Positions 47,123 through 55,896 of a stretch of 64,000 nt of DNA are shown here, in pieces. The notes beneath the pieces were generated by a model. That model had not been told where the DNA came from. It worked only from the letters and a program-made list of their open reading frames with translations, and did no database searches. The translations under genes and the position numbers were made by a program. The DNA comes from Methylococcus geothermalis (GTDB lineage Bacteria; Pseudomonadota; Gammaproteobacteria; Methylococcales; Methylococcaceae), in NCBI RefSeq assembly GCF_012769535.1, contig NZ_CP046565.1:2928501-2992500 (forward strand), in the 5' to 3' direction. How positions within the stretch are numbered: position 1 is the first letter of the stretch; each line of letters begins with the position of its first letter.

Positions 47123-47198
47123 GTGACCGTAGCTCAGTCGGTAGAGTCCCGGATTGTGATTCCGGTTGTCGTGGGTTCGAGCCCCATCGGTCACCCCA
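47123..47198 (+). tRNA. tRNA-His (GTG)
   Basis: 76 nt, acceptor GTGACCG paired to CGGTCAC, anticodon GTG, encoded CCA. The base before the start is G and the discriminator is C, giving the extra G(-1):C73 pair diagnostic of tRNA-His. Confidence 0.97.
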
Positions 47199-47210
47199 TC
47201 CCCGTTTTAC

Positions 47211-47286
47211 GGGCCATTAGCTCAGCTGGTAGAGCAGCGGACTCTTAATCCGTTTGTCGTAGGTTCGATCCCTACATGGCCCACCA
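47211..47286 (+). tRNA. tRNA-Lys (CTT)
   Basis: 76 nt, acceptor GGGCCAT paired to ATGGCCC, anticodon CTT in loop CTCTTAA, T-arm GGTTCGATCC, encoded ACCA. Last of the Pro-Arg-His-Lys cluster. Confidence 0.96.
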
Positions 47287-47302
47287 TATCCTTCAGTGAC
47301 TC

Positions 47303-47330
47303 AGCCCCATTTCTTGGGGCTTTGTTTTGT
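47303..47330 (+). terminator. Rho-independent terminator after the tRNA cluster
   Basis: AGCCCCATTTCTTGGGGCTTTG: a 6-bp GC stem with short loop followed by TTTGTTTTGT. It ends the tRNA run. The following 47331-47598 has no recognisable gene. Confidence 0.8.
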
Positions 47331-47598
47331 CTGCTGTAGCAAAACTGGCACACGAGGCGGCCCCGGAAAATCGGACAGCCGCTTGAGTGAAGTTTCTGTG
47401 CTAGTCACCACCCCCTGCAGGGGAGAAAACCCGAGAACAGAAGATGAACCGAAAGAGAAGAAACCACTCTCCGAAAATAGCCGGGACGGTTCACACCTCA
47501 CCGTGGAAACACGACCCTCCCTCCAGGCTCGCGTGTCATTGGACAAACCTCCCTATTGTGTCAGCTCAGCTATCTATCTACAATGTGTGGCTAGAAAA

Positions 47599-47674
47599 GC
47601 CGGTGTAGCTCAGTCGGTAGAGCAGCACATTCGTAATGTGCGGGTCGTAGGTTCAAATCCTATCACCGGCTCCA
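47599..47674 (+). tRNA. tRNA-Thr (CGT)
   Basis: 76 nt, acceptor GCCGGTG paired to CACCGGC, anticodon CGT, T-arm GGTTCAAATCC, encoded CCA after T73. An integrase remnant starts just past its 3' end, so it is a likely attachment site. Confidence 0.96.
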
Positions 47675-47689
47675 ATAAATCAATGACCT

Positions 47690-48260
47690 AGGCTTAGAGT
47701 CATTGAACCTCCCCAAGTCGGCGTAGCTATTTGTAACCCTTTGCCGGGGTTCGTCCATCACGTTCCTGGCGCACTCTGCCAAGCGTTCATCACCGAGGTG
47801 AGCACAGCGATGAACCCTTTCCGCCGATCCCCGCGTTCCCCGTTCCCGAGGCACATGTAACGGTGTTCCGCGCCGCACGTACCAGGGGCCCGGGTGCCCC
47901 GTAAACCGTGCCACGGAAAATCCTTGCTGCCTCATCGCTCCCGCGCTGTCCGCCATGCTTTCGTGTTTGCCTGGGTGCCCGAGTTGCCCCGATCACTGAA
48001 AACATGGGGGTGATTCCTTCCGATTTGGCGCCAGATGATTTCGACCGCGACATCCGACAGAGCGGCACCGCGATGGCTTTCCTTATCTTTGACTTGGTCC
48101 GGGTGGATCCAGGCGACTTTGCGAACCAGATCGAGCTGGTTCCAGAGCAGGCCGGTGACGTTGGCTTGCCACAAGCCGGTTTCCAGGCGGAACCGAGCCA
48201 TGTCGGCGAGGTTGCGCCGGCAATTCGGCCATGAGTCTTTCCGCTTCGTCTTGGGGCAGA
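47690..48260 (-). pseudogene. Tyrosine-recombinase (phage-type integrase) remnant
   Basis: On the minus strand pieces of an integrase catalytic domain remain in several frames: EAERLMAELPA, then ADMARFRLETGLWQANVTGL with VAWIHPDQVK (box I region with Arg lost), then WRQIGRNHPHVF, then RRGTPLHVPRE and AHLGDERLAECARNVMD. The box II HxLRH and the tyrosine are corrupted. It abuts tRNA-Thr (CGT), the classic position of an integrated element. Several frameshifts make it non-functional. Confidence 0.75.
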
Positions 48261-48339
48261 AAGGGGGGCGTCGTTCCGGCTCAGGGAGCATCCGTACCTT
48301 CGCTTCGGCATCCGATCCAACCCTCCCCCTTCTTCCTGG

Positions 48340-48584
48340 CCGGAGCGGAAGCCGTGCCTTTCGTTGGCAGCATAGGGGACTCATACGCCCTGGCGGAGAT
48401 GATCTCCGGTCTCTATCAAGACGGAGGGACTTCGCCACCGACTGACCTTGACCTCACCTCGAGGCCGTCGAACTTACCCCTGGAATGGGTGGACTGGTTC
48501 CATCATCGCCGGCTGCTGGAGCCGTTCGAGCATATGCCACCATCGGCATTGGAAGCCGTGTATTATCGCCGCCAACGCGAGTAG
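48340..48584 (+). pseudogene. IS3-family transposase, C-terminal fragment
   Basis: Contains FVGSIGDSYALAEMISGLYQ and PLEWVDWFHHRRLLEPFEHM, then LEAVYYRRQRE, the end of an IS3-family OrfB. The middle (QDGGTSPPTDLDLTSRPSN) is scrambled compared with the family. It belongs to a different IS3 subgroup from the copies at 18 and 25 kb. No ends are seen. Confidence 0.75.
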
Positions 48585-48638
48585 GCCCGCGCGGCCTGCC
48601 TCGACTCTACCGGATTCCGAAATACCCGGGGGTTCAGC

Positions 48639-49589
48639 ATGAAGGCCCATCGTCTGTTGCCCTGTACCTTGGTTTTCCTGAGCGCATGCGCGTCGATGAC
48701 CGAGACGGGGAAAATCTCGCCGTGCGCCACAGAAGCGGTTAAGCAGCCCACAACCGATCTCTGGTCGTTCTATGAGACGGGCCTGAAGAAGGCCAAGTAC
48801 ATCGACCTGACGCATGTGCTCACACCGACGATCCCCGTCTGGGAGGGATTCGGGCCGTCACGGTTCCTGCCGGCCATCGATCCGGCAAGCGGAAACGCGT
48901 ACCGGTATGACAGCGACGGTTTCGAGGCAACCCGCTACGACCTCGCCACGGATCAGTTGGGCACGCAATTGGATCCGCCCGCGCACTGGGCGCCGGAGTT
49001 CCCGGCGATCGACGAATTGCCGCCGACTTACGCGGTACGACCGCTGGTGGTCGTATCGATTGTCGACCAAGTATCCCGAAACCCGGCCTATGCCCTGCAA
49101 ATCGGCGATCTCTTGGACTGGGAGCGGCGGAACGGTCGCATTCCGGCGGGATCGGTGGTCATGGTGCGGAGTGACTGGTCGAAAGCCTGGCCCGATCCCA
49201 AATTGGCCGTCGACACGAATTTCCCGGGCGTCTCGCTCGATGCGCTGCGCTGGCTTCATGAACAGCGCAAGATACTGTTTCATGGCCACGAACCCTTGGA
49301 CACCGATACCACCCCGGACCTCGCCGGCGAACGTTGGCTGATGCATCACGGCTATGCGCAGGCCGAGGGAGTCGCGCATCTGGATCGGGTTCCGGAAAAG
49401 GGCTGTCTGGTGACCATCGGATTCCCCGAGTTCCAAGGGGGTCTCGGCGGCTATGCGCGCTATGTGGCAATCTGTCCGCCCGACTGGGGACACGGCGTTG
49501 CGGTCGACGAGGTCCAGGAAGCACCGCTCCCGAGAAGCGAAAAACGTTTGCAATGGGACCCGTCACTGGGACTGCGGATCCGCAGGTGA
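48639..49589 (+). CDS. Cyclase-family (kynurenine-formamidase-like) lipoprotein
   Basis: 316 residues with a signal peptide and lipobox (VFLSAC, Cys17) and a cyclase/PF04199 domain. Metal-binding motifs appear as YIDLTHVLTPTIPVWEG, TQLDPPAHW (family HxDxPxH altered to LDPPAH) and FHGHEPLDTD. Members hydrolyse or cyclise small amides and esters; an exported lipoprotein form is unusual. It is intact among decayed neighbours. Substrate unknown. Confidence 0.82.
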   Translation: MKAHRLLPCTLVFLSACASMTETGKISPCATEAVKQPTTDLWSFYETGLKKAKYIDLTHVLTPTIPVWEGFGPSRFLPAIDPASGNAYRYDSDGFEATRYDLATDQLGTQLDPPAHWAPEFPAIDELPPTYAVRPLVVVSIVDQVSRNPAYALQIGDLLDWERRNGRIPAGSVVMVRSDWSKAWPDPKLAVDTNFPGVSLDALRWLHEQRKILFHGHEPLDTDTTPDLAGERWLMHHGYAQAEGVAHLDRVPEKGCLVTIGFPEFQGGLGGYARYVAICPPDWGHGVAVDEVQEAPLPRSEKRLQWDPSLGLRIRR

Positions 49590-49643
49590 CCCCACTTGAG
49601 CTCAATGACCATCGTCGGCAACCCATGGGACGGGAGGCACGTA

Positions 49644-50103
49644 TGACGACCGACTACAACCAGGGCCAAAACGGCGGAACAGTACAAGAAGGCCAAGGCC
49701 CAGCCCTACCGTTCGAGAATCGAGGCCTACTCGTTCATGAAACGAATCGGCGATCCGGGAGGGAAACCAGTCCTCGATCTCGCTTGTGGCGAAGGGCGCT
49801 ACACCCGATTGATCCGGCAGGCCGGAGCGGCGAAGATGGTCGGGCTCGACATTTCGGAGCGAATGATCGACCTGGCGCGCGCTCAGGAAGCGAAGGAACC
49901 TTTCGGCATTGAATACTGGGTCGAGGACGCCGGGACGATCGTGCCCCAACAGGATTTCGACCTCGCAATCGCCGCTTGGCTGCTCGTTGATGCCCATGAC
50001 CGCACGGAACTCGCATGCATGTGCCGGCGGGGTGGACGGCGCTTTCTGGGCGGATCTGCTGGATTATCCGCCGGCGATCCTGATCGAATGCACCCAAGGA
50101 TAG
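49644..50103 (+). pseudogene. SAM-dependent methyltransferase with frameshift and internal deletion
   Basis: ATG 49644 reads MTTDYNQG; a frameshift near 49675 moves the frame to QYKKAKAQPYRSRIEAYSFM. The SAM-binding motif GKPVLDLACGEGRYTRLI, VGLDISERMIDLA and FDLAIAAWLLVDAHDRTELA follow. After about 50025 the frame breaks again and another frame gives GAFWADLLDYPPAILIECTQ with stop at 50103, which looks like the C-terminus of the same family (toxoflavin-synthase-like). About 80 residues of the middle are missing. Confidence 0.65.
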
Positions 50104-50148
50104 CTCGTGACAACCGGCCGGGTGGTTTTGCGGCACAGCTGCAAACGA

Positions 50149-50700
50149 TGGCAACAACAACGAATGAACCACCCTGTCACCATCGCGGAGCGGGGCCCTT
50201 AATTTTCGCCTTGCTCGCCCTACCACTCGCGACTCATGGGACCCTGCCCGTCTCGACAGCACTGGCGACCAGCCCTGTCCCTCGTGCGACAGTGCAGCTG
50301 CGGCCTCTGACCACTCACTATCCCAAACGCTGCAAAGGTTCTTCCGCCGCCAACTCCGGGCCCAGTGGCGTATGTCTCTTGGCCAGCACCAGCCCCAAGG
50401 CCAGCGGTGAGTTCCGCGTCCGGCCGGTTTCTGCGCCGGGACAAACCGCAGCCGATCAACCTTTACCCGTCAATACCATCCTGGCTCTGCCGCCCGGCAA
50501 CTCTGAGATATTCAAGGCCACGGGGATCGATAACCCAAATACCGCCAAGATCACCGTGAGGGAAAACCAGGTTGAGACGGTCAAGACCATGACTTTGCGC
50601 TTCGTGAAAACCAAACCCACCGCCACCCAGGTCAATCGCGCTGCATGGCCCCGGCAACTATACCTATGTCGTGCCGTTCACTTTCCAGTACAAATTGAAT
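50149..50700 (+). other. Degenerate coding-like stretch, no identified gene
   Basis: From ATG 50149 a frame with a signal-like hydrophobic segment (LIFALLALPLATHG) runs on; around 50430-50600 it reads PVNTILALPPGNSEIFKATG and NPNTAKITVRENQVETVKTM, which looks like a real extracellular domain. The frame shifts near 50650 into GNYTYVVPFTFQYKLNPSS, then ends against the diguanylate cyclase gene. Probably a broken secreted or pilin-like protein; family not recognised. Confidence 0.35.
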
Positions 50701-50706
50701 CCGTCG

Positions 50707-51864
50707 TCAGACGACCGCCACGCGGTTGCGCCCGGTCTGCTTGGCGAGGTAGAGCGCGCGGTCGGCGTTGTGCTTGATCAGGGACAAATCGTAGGGTGGC
50801 CGGTCGATACAGGCAACGCCGATGCTTACGGTGAGCGGTATGTCTTCTTCGCCGTAGCGGAAGCCGGCGTGCATCATCGCCAGCCGCAGGCGGTCTGCGA
50901 TGCGCTGTGCTTGTTCCTGCGCGGTTGACGGCAGCAGAACGCCGAACTCCTCACCGCCGTAGCGGCAAAACAGATCGCGGTGCCGCAGGCTTTCTTCCAT
51001 GGTCTCCGCAACCCTGACGAGGGCGGCATCGCCCGCGGCATGGCCGTGACTATCGTTGACCTGCTTGAAATGATCGATGTCGATCATGAGCAATGAGACC
51101 GGCTCCCGCTTGGTGCGGGCTCGGAGCAGTTCCTCGGTGGCGAGGTTTTCGAAGACTCGCCGGTTGTAGATCCGTGTGAGCGAGTCGAACGATGCCAGTT
51201 GATGCAGTTCGGCGTTGAGTTCCTCGGCGACGATCAGTCCGAAACACAGGGAGCCCAAGACGTTTCCTATCAGGATGGCGGAATACGTCAATTGCTGCAC
51301 CCAGTTTTCGTCCATGGGATGGACTATCGGTGAGCCCAGGATGAGCGGATTTACTGCGCGTATCGCCAAGACCACGCTGATCGTCAGAGCCAGGACACCG
51401 GTGACCCGGTAAATCGACCGGCCGGAGGGGGGCGCCGAGCGGAGAAGGGCGTAGGAGATCATGAAGAACACCGCAGCGGCCAACGCGCTGTTCGTAATGA
51501 TGCGGAGTTTGTTATGACCGGCATACAGGGTGTAGGCGTTACTGACGGCGGTAAACACGAAAACGCCAAGCAGTACGAACTTGCTATAGAAGCGCTCCCG
51601 GAGTTCTTGCACGGCGACGAAGACCAGGATGGTTCCGCCGATCCCGAGCGTGACCGCCCCGCCCAGCGCTACCGATTCCGGAACCAGAGCTCTGGCGGCA
51701 AGGACGAAAAGTGCGAAATTCATCCCCATCATCAGCCCTCCCAACGCCCACGAATGCATGCCGCGGGTGATGCGGCGGGGATATTGGGGAGCCACCAACA
51801 GAATGAGACCGGCCTTGCCTACCGAAGCCAGCGTCAGGAGGGTATAGAGAGTGTAGGGATCCAT
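50707..51864 (-). CDS. Diguanylate cyclase with seven-TM sensor region
   Basis: 385 residues. Six or seven membrane segments (residues about 5-205) resemble 7TM-type sensor modules, followed by a GGDEF domain: DSLTRIYNRRVFE, DIDHFKQVNDSHGHAAGD, active loop GGEEFGVLLP. GGEEF is a catalytic form, so it should make cyclic di-GMP. An inhibitory RxxD site is not evident (RHRDLFCRYGGEEF has RHRD five residues before the loop, so product inhibition is possible). ATG 51864 chosen at the membrane-segment start. Confidence 0.92.
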   Translation of the reverse strand: MDPYTLYTLLTLASVGKAGLILLVAPQYPRRITRGMHSWALGGLMMGMNFALFVLAARALVPESVALGGAVTLGIGGTILVFVAVQELRERFYSKFVLLGVFVFTAVSNAYTLYAGHNKLRIITNSALAAAVFFMISYALLRSAPPSGRSIYRVTGVLALTISVVLAIRAVNPLILGSPIVHPMDENWVQQLTYSAILIGNVLGSLCFGLIVAEELNAELHQLASFDSLTRIYNRRVFENLATEELLRARTKREPVSLLMIDIDHFKQVNDSHGHAAGDAALVRVAETMEESLRHRDLFCRYGGEEFGVLLPSTAQEQAQRIADRLRLAMMHAGFRYGEEDIPLTVSIGVACIDRPPYDLSLIKHNADRALYLAKQTGRNRVAVV

Positions 51865-52304
51865 ATCAGCCCGGATGAGGCGCACTGGCAAACGAAACGC
51901 ACCGGTCAGCCTCGTGCAGCCGGCTGGCCCCATGCGACCGCTGCGCCATGCGCGGAAACCGGCTCACCGCCTTCCAGGAAGCCTTGCCGGTCGAAAAGGA
52001 CCGCCTCACGGATATTCTGTTCGACTTTCCGAAGTGTGGAGCAGGTGCCGACACGATGGGCCAGATAGGGAACATGGGCGGACAAGTTGTTGCCAGAAGG
52101 CTCGATGACGACGGCATGACGCAAGGGGAGGCAACACCGTTTTCGACGTTGGGAGGCCCCGGGCGCATCGGCCTAAGTGTAATCGGTTCGAAGTTACCGA
52201 GCGATGATGCCGCGCCCTTGAGGAGCGTTTGGTGTAGGATGAACCCCGGCCCGGTCCTGGCGACCGGCTTCGGCATTTCCTCGTCGACGGCCATTGGAGA
52301 ATCC

Positions 52305-52661
52305 ATGAAAGCCCTGATCGCTGTTTGCACGGCTTTGATGCTTTCCGGCTGCGGCGTCGTGCTGCCTGCGAAGCACAATACCGGTGATCTCGATAAGCTC
52401 AAATCTGGCATGACGGAACACCAGGTCGACCAGGTGCTCGATTCCCATTATGTCACTCTGCACGAAGGGGACACGGCGGAAGGCAGGAACACCGTGGTCC
52501 GCTCATACGACCTGTACGGAAGACATACAGCCGTTTGGAACCTGTTGCTGGGCATTCCGACCTTCACCGTCACCTGGTGGCTCGTGCCGGACACCAAGGC
52601 TTACGAGCTGGTCTTCGTCGATCATAGACTGAAGCGATGGGCTCTCGACGAGCCGGAGTGA
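52305..52661 (+). CDS. SmpA/BamE-like small lipoprotein
   Basis: 118 residues with lipobox LMLSGC (Cys16) and the BamE-type start LDKLKSGMTEHQVDQVLDSH, then strands TVVRSYDLYG and AYELVFVDHRLKRW. Resembles SmpA/OmlA-domain lipoproteins, but is a distinct short paralogue, not the main BamE. Next gene, a small membrane protein, starts 24 nt later. Confidence 0.8.
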   Translation: MKALIAVCTALMLSGCGVVLPAKHNTGDLDKLKSGMTEHQVDQVLDSHYVTLHEGDTAEGRNTVVRSYDLYGRHTAVWNLLLGIPTFTVTWWLVPDTKAYELVFVDHRLKRWALDEPE

Positions 52662-52685
52662 GGAGCGGACTTTGAGGAGGTTTCC

Positions 52686-52844
52686 ATGCCGAACGAACCG
52701 ACTTTGAAGGAGCACACGAAAAAGGTTTTCAAAGAGACGGTGGACATCTACCGCAAGGATCTCATCGCTCTCTTGAACAACCCTCTGCCCATCGCCATCG
52801 CGGCGGCGGTGATCGTCTTGTTCTTGCTCGCGATCGGATCGTGA
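52686..52844 (+). CDS. Small membrane protein, 52 residues
   Basis: MPNEPTLKEHTKKVFKETVD, then a single hydrophobic helix (PLPIAIAAAVIVLFLLAIGS) at the C-terminus. A strong ribosome-binding site GAGGAGG lies five bases upstream, so translation is likely. Tail-anchored topology with a basic/acidic cytosolic head. It follows the BamE-like lipoprotein on the same strand. Family unknown. Confidence 0.7.
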   Translation: MPNEPTLKEHTKKVFKETVDIYRKDLIALLNNPLPIAIAAAVIVLFLLAIGS

Positions 52845-53001
52845 GAACCGCCCCGCCGATCGGGGGATGCGTCCGGATTCGGTGAGGCGTTCTCCCCGCC
52901 GTTCCGGCTGAACTTTGCGATCAATGACGATCCTCCCCGCGGCGTCCGGCGCGCCGAATTACTTGCATGTTGCTAGCCGCGCGGCTATAGTAACTTTCAC
53001 T

Positions 53002-53535
53002 ATGCAACGAACCAGCTTCAAGAACATGGAATGCCCGGCTGCGCGTGCCCTGGAATGTGTCGGCGAATGGTGGAGCATGCTGATTCTCCGCGATGCTTTC
53101 CAGGGGCTTACCCGATTCGACGAATTCCAGGCCAGCCTGGGAATCGCCCCCAACATCCTGACGCGGCGGCTGAAACATCTGACCATAAACGGTTTGCTGG
53201 AACGCCGCATGTACAACCCGCGTCCGCCAAGATATGAATATCTTCTGACGGCCAAAGGCCGCGATTTCTTCCCGGTACTGGCGGCGATGCTCGCCTGGGG
53301 CAACAAGCACCTGACGCCCGAAGGGATATCGGTCCAATTGGCGGACCGCCGTTCCGGCGAACTCGTTGAACCGGCTTTGGTAGACGGCCGCACCCTGGCG
53401 CCGATCACACCCGAGAGCGTGATGCTGCAGCCGGGGCCCGCGGCGAGCGCACAGGTTCGTCTTCGCGCCCGCGTGTCGCGGGCCCGATTGGCGAATGCCG
53501 CTCTGCCTGACCAAGAGCGGGGAAAGCCGGCATGA
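53002..53535 (+). CDS. HxlR-family transcriptional regulator
   Basis: 177 residues. Winged-helix core: CPAARALECVGEWWSMLILR, TRFDEFQASLGIAPNILTRR, LLERRMYNPRPPRYEYLLTA. HxlR members sense redox, aldehydes or other electrophiles through a conserved Cys, here at residue 11. An extra C-terminal region of about 60 residues is rich in Arg and Pro. Stop overlaps the following FabF-type gene (ATGA), so regulator and enzyme are co-translated. Confidence 0.9.
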   Translation: MQRTSFKNMECPAARALECVGEWWSMLILRDAFQGLTRFDEFQASLGIAPNILTRRLKHLTINGLLERRMYNPRPPRYEYLLTAKGRDFFPVLAAMLAWGNKHLTPEGISVQLADRRSGELVEPALVDGRTLAPITPESVMLQPGPAASAQVRLRARVSRARLANAALPDQERGKPA

Positions 53536-54806
53536 GCATGCGCCGCGTCGTCGTCACGGGCATGGGGATGGCATCTCCCCTGGGCTGCGGAGTCGAGCAG
53601 GTGTGGTCGCGCCTGATCGCCGGGCGTTCCGGATTGCGGGCGCTGCCCGAAGAACTGGTGGCCGATGTTCCGGCAAAGGTGGGCGGCGTCGTACCTACGA
53701 GAGTGGAAGACCGGGCAGCCGGCTTCGATTCCGACCAGGTGGCCTCGTCCAAGGATCAGCGCAAGATGGACCGCTTCATCCTGTTCGCGCTGGCCGCGGC
53801 CGAGGAAGCGATCGCCCAGTCGGGCTGGCTGCCGACGGACGCGAGATCGCGCGAACGCACCACAACGGTCATCGCCTCCGGCATTGGCGGCTTTCCGGCG
53901 ATCACGCAGGCCGTACGCACGACGGACCGCCGCGGCGTACAGCGCCTGTCCCCGTTCACCATCCCATCCTTTCTCGTCAACATGGCGGCCGGGCATGTTT
54001 CCATCCGCTACGGCTATCAAGGCCCCATCGGCGCTCCGGTGACGGCCTGTGCGGCGGGTGTCCAGGCCATCGGCGACGCCGCCCGGCTGATCCGGCAAGG
54101 TGAAGCCGATGTGGCCGTCTGCGGCGGTACGGAGGCCTGCATCGATCGGGTGAGCCTGGGCGGGTTTGCCGCCGCGCGGGCCTTGTCGTCGCGCTTCAAT
54201 GACGAACCGGAACGCGCCTCCCGCCCTTTCGACGGCGCACGCGACGGCTTCGTGATGGGAGAAGGCGCGGGGCTGCTGGTCATCGAAGCGCTGGAGCACG
54301 CCCAGGCACGGGGCGCCCAGCCCCTCGCCGAATTGGTCGGATACGGCACCAACGCGGACGCCTATCACCTCACCTCCGGCCCGGAAGATGGCGCCGGCGC
54401 CCGGCGCGCCATGCAGGCCGCCTTGGGGCAGGCCGGCCTCACTCCGGCGGACATCCAGCACCTCAACGCCCATGCCACCTCCACCCCCGTGGGGGACCGC
54501 TGCGAGTTGGAGGCCATCAAATCGCTGTTCGGCCGGAACCCAAGCGTCGCGGTCAGTTCGACCAAATCGGCGACCGGCCATCTGCTGGGCGCAGCGGGCG
54601 GCGTCGAGGCCATCTTTACCGTACTGGCGCTGCGCGACCAAATCGTGCCGGCGACGCTCAACCTGGAACATCCAGACCCTGCCAGCGAAGGCCTGGATAT
54701 CGTGAGCGGTGCGGCCAGGCCCATGGCCCTCGAGCATGCGATGTCCAACGGCTTCGGTTTCGGCGGCGTGAACGCCAGCATCGTTCTGCGGCGCTGGCAG
54801 GTGTGA
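53532..54806 (+). CDS. 3-oxoacyl-ACP synthase II (FabF-type)
   Basis: 424 residues of the KAS II family. Catalytic Cys173 is in PVTACAAGVQA, the two histidines are in LNAHATSTPVGD and SATGHLLGAAGG, and a C-terminal GFGFGGVNASIVL follows. It condenses acyl groups with malonyl-ACP. It is far from acpP/fabG, and its translational coupling to an HxlR regulator suggests a special or stress-responsive role rather than the main elongation enzyme. Confidence 0.9.
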   Translation: MSMRRVVVTGMGMASPLGCGVEQVWSRLIAGRSGLRALPEELVADVPAKVGGVVPTRVEDRAAGFDSDQVASSKDQRKMDRFILFALAAAEEAIAQSGWLPTDARSRERTTTVIASGIGGFPAITQAVRTTDRRGVQRLSPFTIPSFLVNMAAGHVSIRYGYQGPIGAPVTACAAGVQAIGDAARLIRQGEADVAVCGGTEACIDRVSLGGFAAARALSSRFNDEPERASRPFDGARDGFVMGEGAGLLVIEALEHAQARGAQPLAELVGYGTNADAYHLTSGPEDGAGARRAMQAALGQAGLTPADIQHLNAHATSTPVGDRCELEAIKSLFGRNPSVAVSSTKSATGHLLGAAGGVEAIFTVLALRDQIVPATLNLEHPDPASEGLDIVSGAARPMALEHAMSNGFGFGGVNASIVLRRWQV

Positions 54807-55000
54807 CATGTCCGGTCCCTGGCAACAAGAGCCGGTGACGGAGTTAACACAGACGTTGGCATACTGCCAGACGGATCGAACCAGGAGGCACCAAGGATCG
54901 ATTGGCCGCGATCATATCTCGGCCTCGAATGATTTCTTTTTGCTCAGCACACCCTTTCGTCACTTCAGCAGTCCCAATTCTTATCGTTACAGGAGGTTGT

Positions 55001-55411
55001 ATGTCAGTCATGCTTAAAGGTAGCTGCCTTTGCGGCGCGGTGAAATATGAAGTCAGTGGTGATCCTCAACGCTTCTATCATTGCCATTGTTCCCGATGCC
55101 GAAAATCTTCAGGAACCGGGCATGCGACCAATCTATTCGTAGCAAATGCGGATTTGGTGTTTACGGACGGCAAATCCTTGCTGAAGCAATTCAAAGTACC
55201 CGAAGCCAAGCGGTTCACCCGGCAGTTTTGTAGTCACTGCGGAAGCCAGGTCGCCAGATACGTTCCGGAAATTGACGGCGTCGTCATACCAGCCGGCTCA
55301 CTGGACGACGAAATCCCGATCAAACCGCAGGCGCGGATCTTCTGGGACTCAAGAGCCGATTGGTCTTGCGACGGGGATACCTTGCCGCGTCATGCGGAAT
55401 ATCCGGACTAA
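55001..55411 (+). CDS. GFA-family (glutathione-dependent formaldehyde-activating-like) zinc protein
   Basis: 136 residues with the GFA/CENP-V zinc motifs: GSCLCGAVKYEV, FYHCHCSRCRKSSGTG and FCSHCGSQVARY. Seven cysteines at standard spacing bind two zinc ions. Named for spontaneous formaldehyde-glutathione adduct formation, interesting in a methanotroph, but most members have unknown function. A perfect AGGAGG precedes ATG 55001. Confidence 0.92.
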   Translation: MSVMLKGSCLCGAVKYEVSGDPQRFYHCHCSRCRKSSGTGHATNLFVANADLVFTDGKSLLKQFKVPEAKRFTRQFCSHCGSQVARYVPEIDGVVIPAGSLDDEIPIKPQARIFWDSRADWSCDGDTLPRHAEYPD

Positions 55412-55510
55412 TTGCGTTTTCGGAGCATTGATGCGACGAGTCGCAATAGAGACTTCAGCGGCAAGAGGCGACCCACTGTCGGAAAAATCCGCATGATCCA
55501 GGCATTTCAT

Positions 55511-55648
55511 ATGAAGCGACTCATATTATCAATTTCATTGGTTCTATCATGCCTTCCTCTCTCGATTCACGCCGCAGATATACCCGAAGGCTATACCCGA
55601 AGGCGCGGAAAGCCGATTTGCCCAGGTGAACGGCATTCGGACGTGTAG
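55511..55648 (+). CDS. Possible small secreted peptide
   Basis: A 45-residue frame with a good signal peptide (MKRLILSISLVLSCLPLSIH AA) and only about 22 mature residues (DIPEGYTRRRGKPICPGERH). A short direct duplication (CCGAAGGCTATA / CCGAAGGCGCG) sits in it. It could be the start of a decayed gene. No gene is recognised in 55649-55896. Confidence 0.3.
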   Translation: MKRLILSISLVLSCLPLSIHAADIPEGYTRRRGKPICPGERHSDV

Positions 55649-55896
55649 CCCGCCACCCACATCCCTAGGGTGGTCAATTTTCAACGCTGATCTCCCTAGA
55701 TCCCTGGTTGGTTTTGCATGCTGATTAACAGGGGAACACGGATTCAGGTGAAAGCATTGCTCGATCGCTTCGTATTGGCCAAGCTCCAGTTGTAAATCCC
55801 CCCTGAACCCGGGCAAGAAAAGCATAGGCCCAGCATCACTGTTCCCGTAGGAGGTGGGCCCCGGAAATCGGGGCGACGCACCAGGCCTCTTAGGCT

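Noticed and set aside
46955-47674. tRNA cluster as part of an rRNA operon
   Set aside because: No 16S, 23S or 5S sequence is seen around it; a terminator follows tRNA-Lys.
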